The notes: generated by a model from the letters alone, not told the origin. Positions 40,630-50,253 are shown, numbered from the stretch's first letter. The stretch is DNA of 64,000 bases from Humibacter albus DSM 18994 (GCF_000421825.1 NZ_ATXT01000013.1:496001-560000); one strand, 5' to 3'. Numbers and translations: made by a program.

Positions 40630-41292
40630 GTGGCAGCTTCCCAGGTGCATCTCGTTCGCCACGGCGAGGTGCACAACCCCGAGGGCATCCTCTATGGCAG
40701 GATGCCCGGCTTCCACCTTTCCGAGCTCGGTCACCGCATGGCGCAGGCCGCGGCCGACGACCTCGTGGCACGCGATCGCGCCGTGGCGGCAGTGATCGCG
40801 TCGCCGCTGCAGCGCACCCAGGAGTCAGCGGCGCCCATCGCGTCCGCGTTCGGGCGCGAGGTCGAAACCGATGCCCGCCTCATCGAGGGCGCCAACCATT
40901 TCGAGGGATCCGTGATGTCGCGCGCGCTGCGCAACCCGATCAACTGGCCGCGGATGATCAACCCACTGCGGCCCAGCTGGGGCGAGTCCTACCGCTCGAT
41001 CGAACAGCGGATGCTCGCCGCCGTGCACGACGCGTTCGACAGCGTCGCCGACGACACGAGCGCGGCTGCGAACGGCCCGCGCGATGTGGTGCTCGTGGGC
41101 CATCAGCTGCCGATCTGGGTCACCCACCTCTCGGTCGCGGGCGAGCGGTTCATGCACGACCCGCGCGAACGCCGGTGCTTCCTGTCGAGCATCACCACCT
41201 TCGAGCGCGTGAACGGCGAACTCGTCGAGGTCGGCTACGCCGATCCCGCCTCGTCGCTCGCCGCCCACTCCACGGACGTGGGGGCAGTGTGA
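40630..41292 (+). CDS. histidine phosphatase family protein
   Basis: A 220-residue phosphoglycerate-mutase-like phosphatase. The catalytic RHG is present near residue 10 (HLVRHGEVHNPEG), with SPLQRTQESA and the second His in VLVGHQLPIW. In many actinobacteria a gene of this type heads the cytochrome c maturation operon, as here; its substrate is unknown. GTG 40630 is leaderless (TACACT 40618-40623, 6 nt). The stop overlaps the GTG of the thioredoxin-like gene. Confidence 0.88.
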   Translation: MAASQVHLVRHGEVHNPEGILYGRMPGFHLSELGHRMAQAAADDLVARDRAVAAVIASPLQRTQESAAPIASAFGREVETDARLIEGANHFEGSVMSRALRNPINWPRMINPLRPSWGESYRSIEQRMLAAVHDAFDSVADDTSAAANGPRDVVLVGHQLPIWVTHLSVAGERFMHDPRERRCFLSSITTFERVNGELVEVGYADPASSLAAHSTDVGAV

Positions 41293-41900
41293 GGATCGTC
41301 ACAGGTCGCCGGCGCGTGCTCGCCGGCCTCGTCGCAGCGCTCGCCGTCGGAGGGCTGCTCAGCGGCTGCGCGAACGACGCGCTGGCCAAGCAGTACACGT
41401 CGGGCGATGACAAGAACTACATCGCCGGCAGCGGAGTCACCGAAGTGGCGCCGTCGAAGCGCGCTGACCCGGTCACGTTCTCCGGCGAGACCGAGGACGG
41501 CACGACGTTCTCGTCGAAGTCCGCGCTCGGCGACGTGCTGGTAGTGAACTTCTGGTACGCGGGATGCCCGCCGTGCCGCGCCGAGGCATCCGACCTCGCG
41601 AAGATCTCCAGCGAGTACGCCTCGAAGGGCGTGACGTTCATCGGGGTGAACACCCGTGATGACGCGGCCACCGCGAAGGCGTACGACGCCAGGTTCAAGG
41701 TGGGCTACCCGTCGATCCTGGATGTCGACGGCGGGGCCGTGCAGCTCGCCTTCAGCGGGTCCATGCGCCCGAACGCCACGCCCACCACGTTCGTCATGGA
41801 CCGCAAGGGCCGTATCGCCGCGCGCATCGCCGGCGACATCGCCGTGCAGCCCTCGACGCTGACCACGCTCATCGACAGCTCGCTCGACGAGAGCAAGTGA
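41289..41900 (+). CDS. ResA/TlpA-like thioredoxin lipoprotein
   Basis: A 203-residue extracytoplasmic thioredoxin. The signal peptide ends in LLSGC (lipobox, about residue 26); the active site is CPPC in FWYAGCPPCRAEAS, with the cis-Pro loop NATPTTFVMD. It should reduce the haem-binding cysteines of apocytochrome c, taking electrons from CcdA encoded next. GTG 41289 overlaps the preceding stop (GTGA), and its own stop overlaps the ccdA start. Equivalent to ResA or CcsX. Confidence 0.92.
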   Translation: MRIVTGRRRVLAGLVAALAVGGLLSGCANDALAKQYTSGDDKNYIAGSGVTEVAPSKRADPVTFSGETEDGTTFSSKSALGDVLVVNFWYAGCPPCRAEASDLAKISSEYASKGVTFIGVNTRDDAATAKAYDARFKVGYPSILDVDGGAVQLAFSGSMRPNATPTTFVMDRKGRIAARIAGDIAVQPSTLTTLIDSSLDESK

Positions 41901-42706
41901 TCCGGGTGGGCATCGAGAACTTCGTTCTGTCGGCACCGCTGCTGCTCACCGTGCCCATTGCGCTGCTGGCCGGACTGGTCTCGTTCGCCTCGCCGTGCAT
42001 CCTGCCCCTGGTGCCGGGATATCTGGCGTACATCGGAGGCTTCACCGGAGACTCGGCGGCGGCTGCGGCCGTCGTCGACTCCGCGAGCGCGAGGGCCGGC
42101 TCGCGCCGAACCCGCCTCGACCGCGCGGGCCGCAACCGGCTCGTGCTCGGCGTCGCGCTCTTCGTGCTCGGCTTCGCCGCCGTATTCGTGCTGACCGGTT
42201 TCGTGTTCGGAGCTCTCGGATTCTGGATGATCCAGTGGCGCGATCTCATCACGCGCATCGCGGGCGTCGTGCTGATCGTGCTCGGCCTCGTCTTCGTCGG
42301 CCAGTTCACCTTCTTGCAGCGCACGTTCAAGCCGCAGTGGCGCCCCTTCACCGGGCTCGCAGGCGCTCCGCTGCTCGGCATCATCTTCGCGATCGGCTGG
42401 AGCCCGTGCACCGGGCCGACGCTCGCCGCGATCACGACCATGAGCTACTCCAGCGGCTCGGCGTGGCAGGGCGCGGTGCTCGCCCTCTTCTACGCGCTCG
42501 GCCTGGGCGTGCCGTTCGTGCTGATCGCGCTCGGACTCGGTTGGGCGTCAGGAGCCGTCGCGTTCGTGCGCCGGCACATCCGTGTCGTCAACATCGTCGG
42601 CGGCGCGCTGCTGATCGCCATCGGCATCCTCATGGTGACCGGCGTGTGGAACCAATGGATCATCGCGTTGGCGGGGGTGATCCCCAGTTTTGGAACAGCC
42701 CTCTGA
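41897..42706 (+). CDS. ccdA: cytochrome c biogenesis protein CcdA
   Basis: A 269-residue membrane protein that passes reducing power from cytosolic thioredoxin to the outside. Six helices; the redox cysteines are in SFASPCILPLVPGYLAY and GWSPCTGPTLAAI. An insertion of about 30 hydrophilic residues (AAVVDSASARAGSRRTR...) sits between helices 1 and 2. GTG 41897 overlaps the ResA-like gene, and the end overlaps the TTG start of resB by 17 bp. Part of a five-gene system II cytochrome c maturation operon. Confidence 0.95.
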   Translation: MIRVGIENFVLSAPLLLTVPIALLAGLVSFASPCILPLVPGYLAYIGGFTGDSAAAAAVVDSASARAGSRRTRLDRAGRNRLVLGVALFVLGFAAVFVLTGFVFGALGFWMIQWRDLITRIAGVVLIVLGLVFVGQFTFLQRTFKPQWRPFTGLAGAPLLGIIFAIGWSPCTGPTLAAITTMSYSSGSAWQGAVLALFYALGLGVPFVLIALGLGWASGAVAFVRRHIRVVNIVGGALLIAIGILMVTGVWNQWIIALAGVIPSFGTAL

Positions 42707-44549
42707 CACCGACATCGTTCCCGGCGACATCGTGCCCGACGACTCCGTGGGGGCCGGCGCGCTTCGGAAAGACGTCGGCGACAGCACGAACGCACAGAAC
42801 AAGCCTGCAGAGAACGAGACAGTGAAGAACACCGCCACCGCCGAGAACGCCGAGAAGCGAGCGGACGAGGCAACCGACCGCAAGCGCGCGCGCATCGACA
42901 GCAGGCCCGACGGTCACGTGGACGATGCGGATGCCGACGAGGTCACCCAGCCGCGGCTCGGCGTGCTGGGCTGGCTGCGGTGGATGTGGCGCCAGTTGAC
43001 GAGCATGCGCACCGCGCTGTTCCTCCTGCTGCTGCTCGCGGTCGCCGCGGTGCCCGGCTCGCTCGTGCCCCAGCATGTCGCCGACCCGAACGGCGTCGTG
43101 ACGTGGAAGACCCAGCACCCGGTGCTCTACCCGATCCTCGACAAGCTGCAGGTGTTCGACACATACACGTCGGTGTGGTTCTCCGCCATCTACCTGCTGC
43201 TGTTCGTCTCGCTGGTCGGATGCGTTCTGCCGCGCCTCAAACATCACATCGACTCCCTGCGCGCTCAGCCACCGCGCACGCCCGCCCGGCTGCAGCGCAT
43301 GGCGGGCTTCCGCATCCGCATCCTGAAGGGCGTCTCGGCCGACGGCGTCTCGGCGAACGCGCAGGCCGCGCGGCAGGCGGCGATCGCGTCGGCGCAGAAG
43401 CTGCTGAAGGCATCCGGGTACCGCACGGTGGTGGTGGAGACCGCTCGGGATGCCTCGGTATCGGCCGAGCGCGGTTACCTGCGTGAGACCGGCAACATCC
43501 TGTTCCACGCGGCGCTGGTCGGCATTCTGATCGCAGTCGGCGTCGGCGGCGGCTTCAGCTATACGGGCCAGCGCATCGTGGTGAGCGGGCAGTCCTTCGT
43601 GAACACGCTCGTCAACTACGACTCGTTCAACCCCGGGCGGTTCGTCGACACGGGATCGCTGTCTCCGTACTCGCTCACGCTGAACTCGCTCACGGTGAAG
43701 TACGAGTCGAAGAACAAGAACGCGCTCGGGTCTCCGCTGGACTACACGGCGGACGTCACTGCCGTGCAGAACGGCGTGACGAGCAAGAAGGTCATCAAGG
43801 TGAACGAGCCGCTCGGCATCGGCGGCACGAACGTCTATCTGCTCGGCAACGGGTACGCCCCCGTCATCACCGTGCGCAACGCGCAGGGCAAGGCGGTGTT
43901 CCACGACGCCGTGCCGTTCCCGTCGCAGGATGCCGCCATGACATCGCAAGGCGTCGTCAAGGTGCCGGACGGGCTGAAGAAGCAGATCGGCATGATCGGC
44001 TTCTTCTACCCGACCGCGAAGAAGCTGTCGACCGGCGCGTACGCATCCAGCTATCCGGATACGCGCAACCCGCTGCTCGGTCTCACGGTCTACACGGGGA
44101 ACCTCGGTCTCGATGACGGCGTTCCGGTGTCGGTGTACTCGCTCGACATCGATCACCTCACGCAGATCGCCGGTCCCGGCGCGAAGGCGAAGGCCATCGA
44201 CCTCAAGCCGGGCCAGACCAAAGCGCTGCCGAACGGCCTCGGCACCGTCACGTTCGACGGTGTCGACCGGTTCGCCAGCCTCGACATCCACCACGACCCG
44301 ACGCAGGGCTGGGTGCTGCTGTTCGCCATTCTGGTGCTCGGCGGACTGCTCACCTCGTTGTTCGTGCCGCGGCGGCGCATGTGGGTGAAGGCCATCACCC
44401 AGCCTGACGGGTCACTGCGACTGGAGTACGCGGGGCTCGCACGTGGTGAGGATCCGCGGTTGAACGACGCCGTGGCATCCATAGCCGACCGTCACATCGC
44501 CCAGTTGACCGGGCGTTCCACCGGGCCCGCGGCCCCGAAGTCGAAGTAG
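42690..44549 (+). CDS. resB: cytochrome c biogenesis protein ResB
   Basis: A 619-residue system II maturation protein acting with CcsB in haem delivery and ligation. A hydrophilic N-terminus (about 1-95) precedes three helices around 105-190 and a large external domain (about 310-540). A last helix lies near 545 (GWVLLFAILVLGGLLTSLF). Motifs FRIRI, YLRETGNILFH and LGSPLDYTADV agree with ResB. TTG 42690 is the probable start, overlapping ccdA by 17 bp with GGGGGTG upstream; later GTG codons are possible since the N-terminus is variable. Confidence 0.93.
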   Translation: MEQPSDTDIVPGDIVPDDSVGAGALRKDVGDSTNAQNKPAENETVKNTATAENAEKRADEATDRKRARIDSRPDGHVDDADADEVTQPRLGVLGWLRWMWRQLTSMRTALFLLLLLAVAAVPGSLVPQHVADPNGVVTWKTQHPVLYPILDKLQVFDTYTSVWFSAIYLLLFVSLVGCVLPRLKHHIDSLRAQPPRTPARLQRMAGFRIRILKGVSADGVSANAQAARQAAIASAQKLLKASGYRTVVVETARDASVSAERGYLRETGNILFHAALVGILIAVGVGGGFSYTGQRIVVSGQSFVNTLVNYDSFNPGRFVDTGSLSPYSLTLNSLTVKYESKNKNALGSPLDYTADVTAVQNGVTSKKVIKVNEPLGIGGTNVYLLGNGYAPVITVRNAQGKAVFHDAVPFPSQDAAMTSQGVVKVPDGLKKQIGMIGFFYPTAKKLSTGAYASSYPDTRNPLLGLTVYTGNLGLDDGVPVSVYSLDIDHLTQIAGPGAKAKAIDLKPGQTKALPNGLGTVTFDGVDRFASLDIHHDPTQGWVLLFAILVLGGLLTSLFVPRRRMWVKAITQPDGSLRLEYAGLARGEDPRLNDAVASIADRHIAQLTGRSTGPAAPKSK

Positions 44550-44561
44550 GATTCACCCATC

Positions 44562-45677
44562 GTGTTCGACACTCTCTCGCAGATCTTCATTTACGTGACC
44601 ATGGGCCTGTACGCCTGTGCGTTCATCGCGTTCGCGCTCGATCTGGCACGAAGGAGCGCGCGCGCGACCATTCCCGAGTCCGTGCCGAGCGCGGTCTCCC
44701 GTCGCACGGCAGCCGCCGAGGACCTGGTGTTCGTCGAGGCCGACGGCGACGGGGTCGTGGATGCCGCTTCCTCCGTCTCGACGTCCGCTCAGTCCGCGTC
44801 GGGCGGCTCGGCCACCGCTACCGCGACGGCCACCGCCACGCGCAGCGGGCGGGGCAGCGCCGTCGCGCGGATCAGCGAGCGCATCGAGGGCGACGTGCAC
44901 ACCGGCGCCGCCATGTCGACGAGCCTGCGCGTCGCGATGATCCTCACGATCACCGGCTTCGGCTTCCACGTGCTCGCCGACGCGGGCCGTGGCATCGCCG
45001 CCGGTCGCGTGCCGTGGGCCAACATGTGGGAGTTCTCGATGACGGGCACGCTCGTCATCGTCGGCATCTTCCTGCTGGCGAACCTGCGGTTCGATCTGAA
45101 GTATCTGGGCACGTTCGTGCTGGGCCTGGTGTGCATTCTGTTGATGATCGCCACCACCAAGTACTACGTGCCGGTGGTACCGCTGCCGCCGGCGTTGCAG
45201 TCGTACTGGCTCGTCATCCACATCCTGGTCGCGATCGTTGCGACCGCGTTCTTCGCCCTCGGCTTCGCGCTGTCGGTGGCGCAGCTGGCACAGGTGCGCC
45301 GCGAGCATCGGGTCGCAGCGGACAAGCCCACGCGACTGCGCTTCCTCGCGACGTTGCCCAAGTCCGACACGCTCGAGAACCTCGCGTACCGCATCAACAT
45401 CGTCGGCTTCATCGCCTGGACGTTCACCCTCATCGCCGGAGCTATCTGGGCGGAGAAGGCCTGGGGCCGCTACTGGGGTTGGGACACCAAGGAGGTCTGG
45501 ACGTTCATCGTCTGGGTCATCTACGCCGGCTACATCCACGCGCGGGCGACCCGTGGCTGGCGCGGCACGCGTTCCGCCTGGCTGGCGCTCATCGGCTTCA
45601 GCGCGGTGATGTTCAACTTCGGCGTCGTGAACGTCTTCTTCCACGGCCTGCACTCCTACAGCGGCCTGACCTCCTGA
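44562..45677 (+). CDS. ccsB: cytochrome c biogenesis protein CcsB (ResC)
   Basis: A 371-residue haem-handling membrane protein with about eight helices. The haem-binding WWD-type motif is present as WGRYWGWDTKEVW, with the flanking histidines in the C-terminal part (YIHARATR, FFHGLHSY). A low-complexity Ala/Thr/Ser region lies between helix 1 and 2 (about 75-105). GTG 44562 begins 12 bp after the resB stop; TAGGAT, formed partly by that stop, is 9 nt before it. Last gene of the maturation operon; two REP-like repeats follow. Confidence 0.95.
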   Translation: MFDTLSQIFIYVTMGLYACAFIAFALDLARRSARATIPESVPSAVSRRTAAAEDLVFVEADGDGVVDAASSVSTSAQSASGGSATATATATATRSGRGSAVARISERIEGDVHTGAAMSTSLRVAMILTITGFGFHVLADAGRGIAAGRVPWANMWEFSMTGTLVIVGIFLLANLRFDLKYLGTFVLGLVCILLMIATTKYYVPVVPLPPALQSYWLVIHILVAIVATAFFALGFALSVAQLAQVRREHRVAADKPTRLRFLATLPKSDTLENLAYRINIVGFIAWTFTLIAGAIWAEKAWGRYWGWDTKEVWTFIVWVIYAGYIHARATRGWRGTRSAWLALIGFSAVMFNFGVVNVFFHGLHSYSGLTS

Positions 45678-45683
45678 CGCGAG

Positions 45684-45758
45684 CTCCCTGAGCGAGCGGA
45701 GCGAGTCGAAGGTCGCGTGCCCCCCGAACTCCCTGAGCGAGCACAGCGAGTCGAAGGG
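45684..45758. repeat. two REP-like repeats between convergent genes
   Basis: Copies at 45684-45712 and 45729-45758, 45 bp apart, fill the 92-bp gap between ccsB and the convergent MFS gene. Each can fold through its CGAGCG / CGCTCG-like symmetry, so they may end transcription from both sides. Confidence 0.85.
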
Positions 45759-45769
45759 CTCTGCAACTC

Positions 45770-47086
45770 CTACTCGATGGCGGGGGTCGGGCAGGTCGGG
45801 GCGTCCGACCTCACCGGTGCCATGGGGGCGGATGCGCTCAGCATCCCGCTACGCCTCGGCACCGCACGGCGCCCCGCGACAGCCGCCACCACGATCGTCA
45901 CGACCGCGAGCACCAGCAGCACCGGGCCCACGATGTCGAGTCCTCGACGAAGTCCGAGCGCGGTGGCGAGCACGCCGAGCCCGACCGATGTCAGCACCTG
46001 CCCGACGTACGCGAACAGGTACGCCATCGACAGCGTTCCGGCCCGGTGGTGCGGTGCGGCATTCGCCGCGATCAACCCGAGACCGCCGAGGAACAGCAAG
46101 GCGCTCGCCCCGCCGAACAGCAACGAGGCCACGATGAAGAGCGGCAGCGAGGACTCGTAGGCGCTGGCAACGAGGGCGATCACGGCCAATGCTCCGACGA
46201 TGCCTCCGGTGACGGCCGCCGTGCGCGCGGGGATCCGTCGCAATGCGATGGAGACGACGCCGCTGACCGCCGAGCCGATGGCGAGCACCGCACCGGCGAT
46301 CAGTGCGTTGTCGGTGTGCAGCACGTCCTTGGCGATCTGCGCGCCCAGCGAGATGAACACCGAGCCGACGGCGAAGTTCAGCGTGATCGCGAATGCCGCG
46401 ATGGCGAGGATGCCACGGATCGCCTTCGGTACGCGGATGGGACGCGGTCGCCACGGCGCGAGCGACTCGTCGCGCACGTGCCGGGGCAGGAAGAGTGCGG
46501 CGGCCGCGACGAGCACGACCACTCCGAGCAGCACCCAGAAGGTGAGCGCACGGGGCGCTGGGCCGTACTGCACGAGCAGTCCGCCGACGACCGTGGCCAG
46601 CGTGAGGCCGATAGCGATCGCCACCGTGTTGACACTGCTGGCGCGCTTGCCGGTTCGATCGAGTTCCACGAGGGCGGCGCCAGCCGGGCTCAGCGAGAGT
46701 CCGACGCCGAGGCCTTGGAACACCCGCCCTACGAAGAGCCATTCCACGTTCGGTGCCAGTGCGAAGACGAGCACGCCGATGAAGATCGACGCGAGTCCGG
46801 CGAGGATCGCCGTGCGCCGCCCGATGTGATCCGAGAGGTCGCCGAGGAGCAGCAGCGCCAGGATGAGCACCACCGGATACACGGCGAAGACCGACGTCGT
46901 GATGGCGGGAGAGAGCTGCCACACGCGTTCATACAGCGGATAGACCATGGCAGGGGATCCGCTGGCCCACAGAGCAACGACGATGACGGCGGCGGCAGTC
47001 CAGAACGCGAGCGCCGTGCGGCGACGGGCGCGTCCATCCTGTGCCGGGATGCCGGTGGTGCGGGGTGTGGCGTCGACTGCGGTCAT
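45770..47086 (-). CDS. MFS transporter
   Basis: A 438-residue major facilitator with 12 predicted helices. Motif A is seen between helices 2 and 3 (GDLSDHIGRRTAIL) and a motif C-like glycine pattern follows in helix 5. ATG 47086 has GAAGGGA upstream on the minus strand; a 27-codon extension to 47167 is unlikely. A 7-bp hairpin (GACGGGA / TCCCGTC, 47104-47122) lies just upstream of that ribosome-binding site and could be an operator or leader structure. Probably a drug or metabolite exporter; no regulator is linked. Confidence 0.9.
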   Translation of the reverse strand: MTAVDATPRTTGIPAQDGRARRRTALAFWTAAAVIVVALWASGSPAMVYPLYERVWQLSPAITTSVFAVYPVVLILALLLLGDLSDHIGRRTAILAGLASIFIGVLVFALAPNVEWLFVGRVFQGLGVGLSLSPAGAALVELDRTGKRASSVNTVAIAIGLTLATVVGGLLVQYGPAPRALTFWVLLGVVVLVAAAALFLPRHVRDESLAPWRPRPIRVPKAIRGILAIAAFAITLNFAVGSVFISLGAQIAKDVLHTDNALIAGAVLAIGSAVSGVVSIALRRIPARTAAVTGGIVGALAVIALVASAYESSLPLFIVASLLFGGASALLFLGGLGLIAANAAPHHRAGTLSMAYLFAYVGQVLTSVGLGVLATALGLRRGLDIVGPVLLVLAVVTIVVAAVAGRRAVPRRSGMLSASAPMAPVRSDAPTCPTPAIE

Positions 47087-47103
47087 GCGCTGGTCCCTTC
47101 GAG

Positions 47104-47122
47104 GACGGGATCTCGTCCCGTC
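47104..47122. promoter_or_regulatory. short hairpin upstream of the MFS gene
   Basis: GACGGGA-TCTCG-TCCCGTC, a perfect 7-bp inverted repeat 18 bp before the start codon. It may be an operator or an mRNA structure; nothing else supports either role. Confidence 0.35.
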
Positions 47123-47240
47123 GTGATCGACCGGCGCCGTTGCCGCGTGTGCAGGACAACCTCCCACGCACTACCGACATTCCCAGCAGAGAAAGGTCCG
47201 TTCGAGCAGCGAAAGGTCCGGAGTCCCGGCAGCCGAAGCG

Positions 47241-48278
47241 TCAGGCTCCGCGGCCGGACGCAGCGCGCGACTCGAGCACGCGGTAGGTGCGTTCGAGGCG
47301 GGCGAGCCACCAGTCCCGACGGTCGGCATCCGCGGCGTGCTCGGCGAGGAGCGCCTCGTCGACGTCGACACGACGCACCGGAATGGCGCCGTCGACCGGC
47401 GTGAGCGGCTCTCGCGTGACATCCGCTCGCAGCAGCGCGGCAGTGCCGAGACCGCAGTCGTAGTCGAGCCGTGGAACGGCTGCCGCCAGCATCGCCCCCA
47501 TGGCGAGGCCCACCGAGGTGTCGATCGCGCTCGAGACGACGACCGGCAGTCCGGCCAGCGCGGTGATCTCGAGCGCGGAGCGGATGCCGCCCAGCGGCTG
47601 CGCCTTCACGATCAGCACGTCCGCCGCGCCGGCTCGCGCGACGGCCAGCGGATCGGACGCCTTGCGCACGCTCTCGTCCGCCGCGACCGGGATGCCCATG
47701 TACTTCACACGGCGGCGCACCTCGGCGAGATCCTCCACGGTCGGGCACGGCTGCTCGACGTATTCGAGGTCGTACGGCGCCAGTGCGTGGATGGCGTGCT
47801 CGGCCTCGTCCACGTTCCACAGCGCGTTCGCGTCGACCCGGATTCTCCCCTCCGGTCCGAGCACATCGCGCACGGCAGCGACGCGGGCGATGTCATCCGC
47901 GAGTTGCTGGCCGGGCTCGGCCACCTTGACCTTCGCCGTGCGGCAGCCCGGGTAGCGAGCCAGCACGGCTGCGACGTCCGCTGCGGCAACGGAGGGGACC
48001 GTGGCGTTGACCGGAATGCTGTCGCGCAGGATCTCCGGATCCTCGCCCCACCCGAAGTCGAGAGCGGCGGCGAGCCAGGCGGCCGCCTCCTCGTCGTCGT
48101 ATTCGAAGAACGGCGAGAACTCCGTCCATCCACGGGGTCCGCGGGTCAGCAGGGCCTCGCGCACGGTGATGCCGCGGAATCTCGTGACCATCGGAAGTGC
48201 TACGACCCTCGTCTCCGCGAGAACGTCGGCCAGCGGTGGAAGGTCCGCCTCGGAGAGTGCGGAGCGCGCGTGGTGCAT
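47241..48278 (-). CDS. menC: o-succinylbenzoate synthase
   Basis: A 345-residue enolase-superfamily enzyme that dehydrates SHCHC to o-succinylbenzoate in menaquinone synthesis. The catalytic Lys pair is in TAKVKVAEPG; the metal ligands are in RVDANALWN, LEYVEQPC and VAADESV; and SSAIDTSVGLAMG forms the last active-site strand. ATG 48278 is the likely start, with a weak CACACT box before it. It belongs to the menaquinone block to the right but is transcribed away from it. Confidence 0.93.
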   Translation of the reverse strand: MHHARSALSEADLPPLADVLAETRVVALPMVTRFRGITVREALLTRGPRGWTEFSPFFEYDDEEAAAWLAAALDFGWGEDPEILRDSIPVNATVPSVAAADVAAVLARYPGCRTAKVKVAEPGQQLADDIARVAAVRDVLGPEGRIRVDANALWNVDEAEHAIHALAPYDLEYVEQPCPTVEDLAEVRRRVKYMGIPVAADESVRKASDPLAVARAGAADVLIVKAQPLGGIRSALEITALAGLPVVVSSAIDTSVGLAMGAMLAAAVPRLDYDCGLGTAALLRADVTREPLTPVDGAIPVRRVDVDEALLAEHAADADRRDWWLARLERTYRVLESRAASGRGA

Positions 48279-48322
48279 GGGTACCAGTGTGCCGGTCTCG
48301 GTGCGCTGTGTCAGCCAGCGTG

Positions 48323-48766
48323 TCAGCGGGCCGGGACGATGTGGGGGCGGGGACCCTCGAGCCGTGCCACGGCGATCTTCACCTCGATGAGCTCCCGCGT
48401 CTGGACGTCCAGCTTCGACCCCAGAACACGGCCCTGTTCGTCGATCTTGGCGTCGAGCCGGGCGGCTTGTTCGCCGATCTTCGCGTCGAGCCGGGCGGCT
48501 TGCTCCTCGATCTTCGCCTCGAGCTGGGCGAACTTCGCGTCGTGGCGGATGCCTTGTGCGTCGATCCGTTCATCGAGGCGGATACCCTGTGCCTCGATCC
48601 TGGCGCCTTGCGCGTCGATCCTGACGCTTTGCGCGTCTATCCTGGCACCGAGCTCTCGGAACTGTGCGTCCGAGCGTCGAATCATCCAACCGAATCCGCC
48701 CGCGAGCGCGACCAGCAAACCGGCGAAGCTGATCACCGTTGCGAGCGTCTCGACGGACACGTACAT
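48323..48766 (-). CDS. membrane-anchored coiled-coil protein
   Basis: A 147-residue protein: one N-terminal membrane helix (about 7-28, TVISFAGLLVALAGGFGWMI), then a long coiled coil of near-identical heptads (RIDAQ, RIEAQG, RLDERIDAQG, EEQAARLDAKI repeated) to about residue 120. The DNA repeats encode these heptads and were probably amplified. No family is recognised beyond general similarity to repeat-rich coiled-coil proteins. It is upstream of menC on the same strand, 44 bp apart, and may share its transcript. Confidence 0.7.
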   Translation of the reverse strand: MYVSVETLATVISFAGLLVALAGGFGWMIRRSDAQFRELGARIDAQSVRIDAQGARIEAQGIRLDERIDAQGIRHDAKFAQLEAKIEEQAARLDAKIGEQAARLDAKIDEQGRVLGSKLDVQTRELIEVKIAVARLEGPRPHIVPAR

Positions 48767-48995
48767 GCCTCCATTCTCCGTGCAGACGCGCGAATCTGCC
48801 AGCGAAGGTATCCGGGTGGCGCAGGCGGAAGCGTCCGCACAGAGCGAACTGTGGAAGAGGTGTTCAGGTCAGTGACGGGGACGGAGAGAGACGATCTCGC
48901 AGGGGTGTTCCGGGCTCAGTGTTCCGGGCAGACTGGGCGTAGTCGCTGAAACGACGGGCGACCCGTTCAGCTCTACCCGCCGCGGAGGAATGACG

Positions 48996-50213
48996 ATGGC
49001 ACTCGACCTTGAAGCGATCTACACGGATCTGCACCGGCATCCGGAGGTGTCGTATCAGGAGCACCGCACGGCTTCGATCCTCGCCGATGCGCTGCGCGGA
49101 CTCGGCCTCGACGTCACGGAGGGCATCGGACGCACTGGCGTCGTGGGCGTTCTCACCAACGGCGACGGGCCGGTGGTGCTGCTGCGTGCGGACATGGACG
49201 CGCTTCCCGTCGCCGAGGAGACCGGCCTCGAGTACGCGAGCACGGAGCACGGAACGGATCCGGACGGCCACGACGTTCCCGTGATGCACGCGTGCGGACA
49301 CGATGTGCACGTCACCTGCCTGCTCGGCGCCGCGGAGGCGCTCGCCGAGTTGCGGTCGGAGTGGAGCGGCACCGTCGTCGCGCTCTTCCAGCCGGCGGAG
49401 GAACTCGGGTCCGGCGCGAACGAGATGATCGCCGACGGTCTGTACGACCGGATTCCGAAGCCCGACATCGTGCTCGGTCAGCACGTTGCACCGGCGCCTG
49501 CCGGAGTGGTCGGCGTTCACGCCGGACCGGCCTTCGCGGCGACCGACGACGTCATGATCACGCTGCACGGCAAGGGCGGCCACGGGTCCCGTCCGGAATC
49601 CACCATCGACCCCGTCGTGATGGCGGCAGCCACCGTCATGCGGTTGCAGGGCATCGTCTCGCGCGAGGTCGCGGGCGGGGAGACCGCCGTCGTCACGGTC
49701 GGCACCATGCACGCCGGGACCAAGGTGAACATCATCCCGCCGGATGCCACGCTCGGCATCAACATCCGCACCTACGACACGGAGGTGCGTGACCGCGTGG
49801 TCTCCGCCATCGGCCGCATCGCGAACGCGGAGGCGGCGGCATCCGGTGCGCTGCAGGCGCCGGATATCGAGCTGTCCGATTCGTTCCCCGTGCTGCACAA
49901 CGACGAGGCGGCCACGGAGCGCGTGCTCGGGGCGTTCCGATCCGCTTTCGGACCCGAGCGGGTCATCGATCCCGGCCGCGTCACCGGCAGCGAGGACGTC
50001 GGAGCGCTGGCGACGGCGGCCGGCGTGCCGATCGTCTACTGGCTCCTCGGCGGACTGGATCCGCAGCTCTTCACGAAAGCCCTCGCCAATGGCACGACGG
50101 ATGCCGACATCCCGTCGAACCACTCGCCGTTCTTCGCCCCGCTGATCCATCCGACGCTCGAGGTCGGGGTGCAGGCGCTGGTGGTCGCGGCGCGGGAGTG
50201 GCTGGGCGCGTAG
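48996..50213 (+). CDS. M20-family amidohydrolase
   Basis: A 405-residue peptidase-M20/aminoacylase-like metal enzyme. Metal-site motifs: LLRADMDALPV, HACGHDVH, FQPAEELGSGANEMI; the lid domain (about 180-290) contains GKGGHGSRPE. It likely cleaves N-acyl amino acids, hippurate-like amides or indole-acetyl conjugates; the substrate is not predictable. ATG 48996 is preferred over ATG 48990, because GGAGGA directly abuts the latter but is properly spaced (6-7 nt) for the former. Next to a convergent TetR gene. Confidence 0.9.
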   Translation: MALDLEAIYTDLHRHPEVSYQEHRTASILADALRGLGLDVTEGIGRTGVVGVLTNGDGPVVLLRADMDALPVAEETGLEYASTEHGTDPDGHDVPVMHACGHDVHVTCLLGAAEALAELRSEWSGTVVALFQPAEELGSGANEMIADGLYDRIPKPDIVLGQHVAPAPAGVVGVHAGPAFAATDDVMITLHGKGGHGSRPESTIDPVVMAAATVMRLQGIVSREVAGGETAVVTVGTMHAGTKVNIIPPDATLGINIRTYDTEVRDRVVSAIGRIANAEAAASGALQAPDIELSDSFPVLHNDEAATERVLGAFRSAFGPERVIDPGRVTGSEDVGALATAAGVPIVYWLLGGLDPQLFTKALANGTTDADIPSNHSPFFAPLIHPTLEVGVQALVVAAREWLGA

Positions 50214-50253
50214 CTCTCACCGACGTCCCATACTTCTTGTCGCTCTCGGCGGG

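Noticed and set aside
38700-41288. A giant plus-strand protein ending in the ResA-like domain
   Set aside because: The frame runs antisense through aspS and the MmcQ gene; the real ResA-like gene begins at GTG 41289 with a signal peptide and overlaps the preceding stop.
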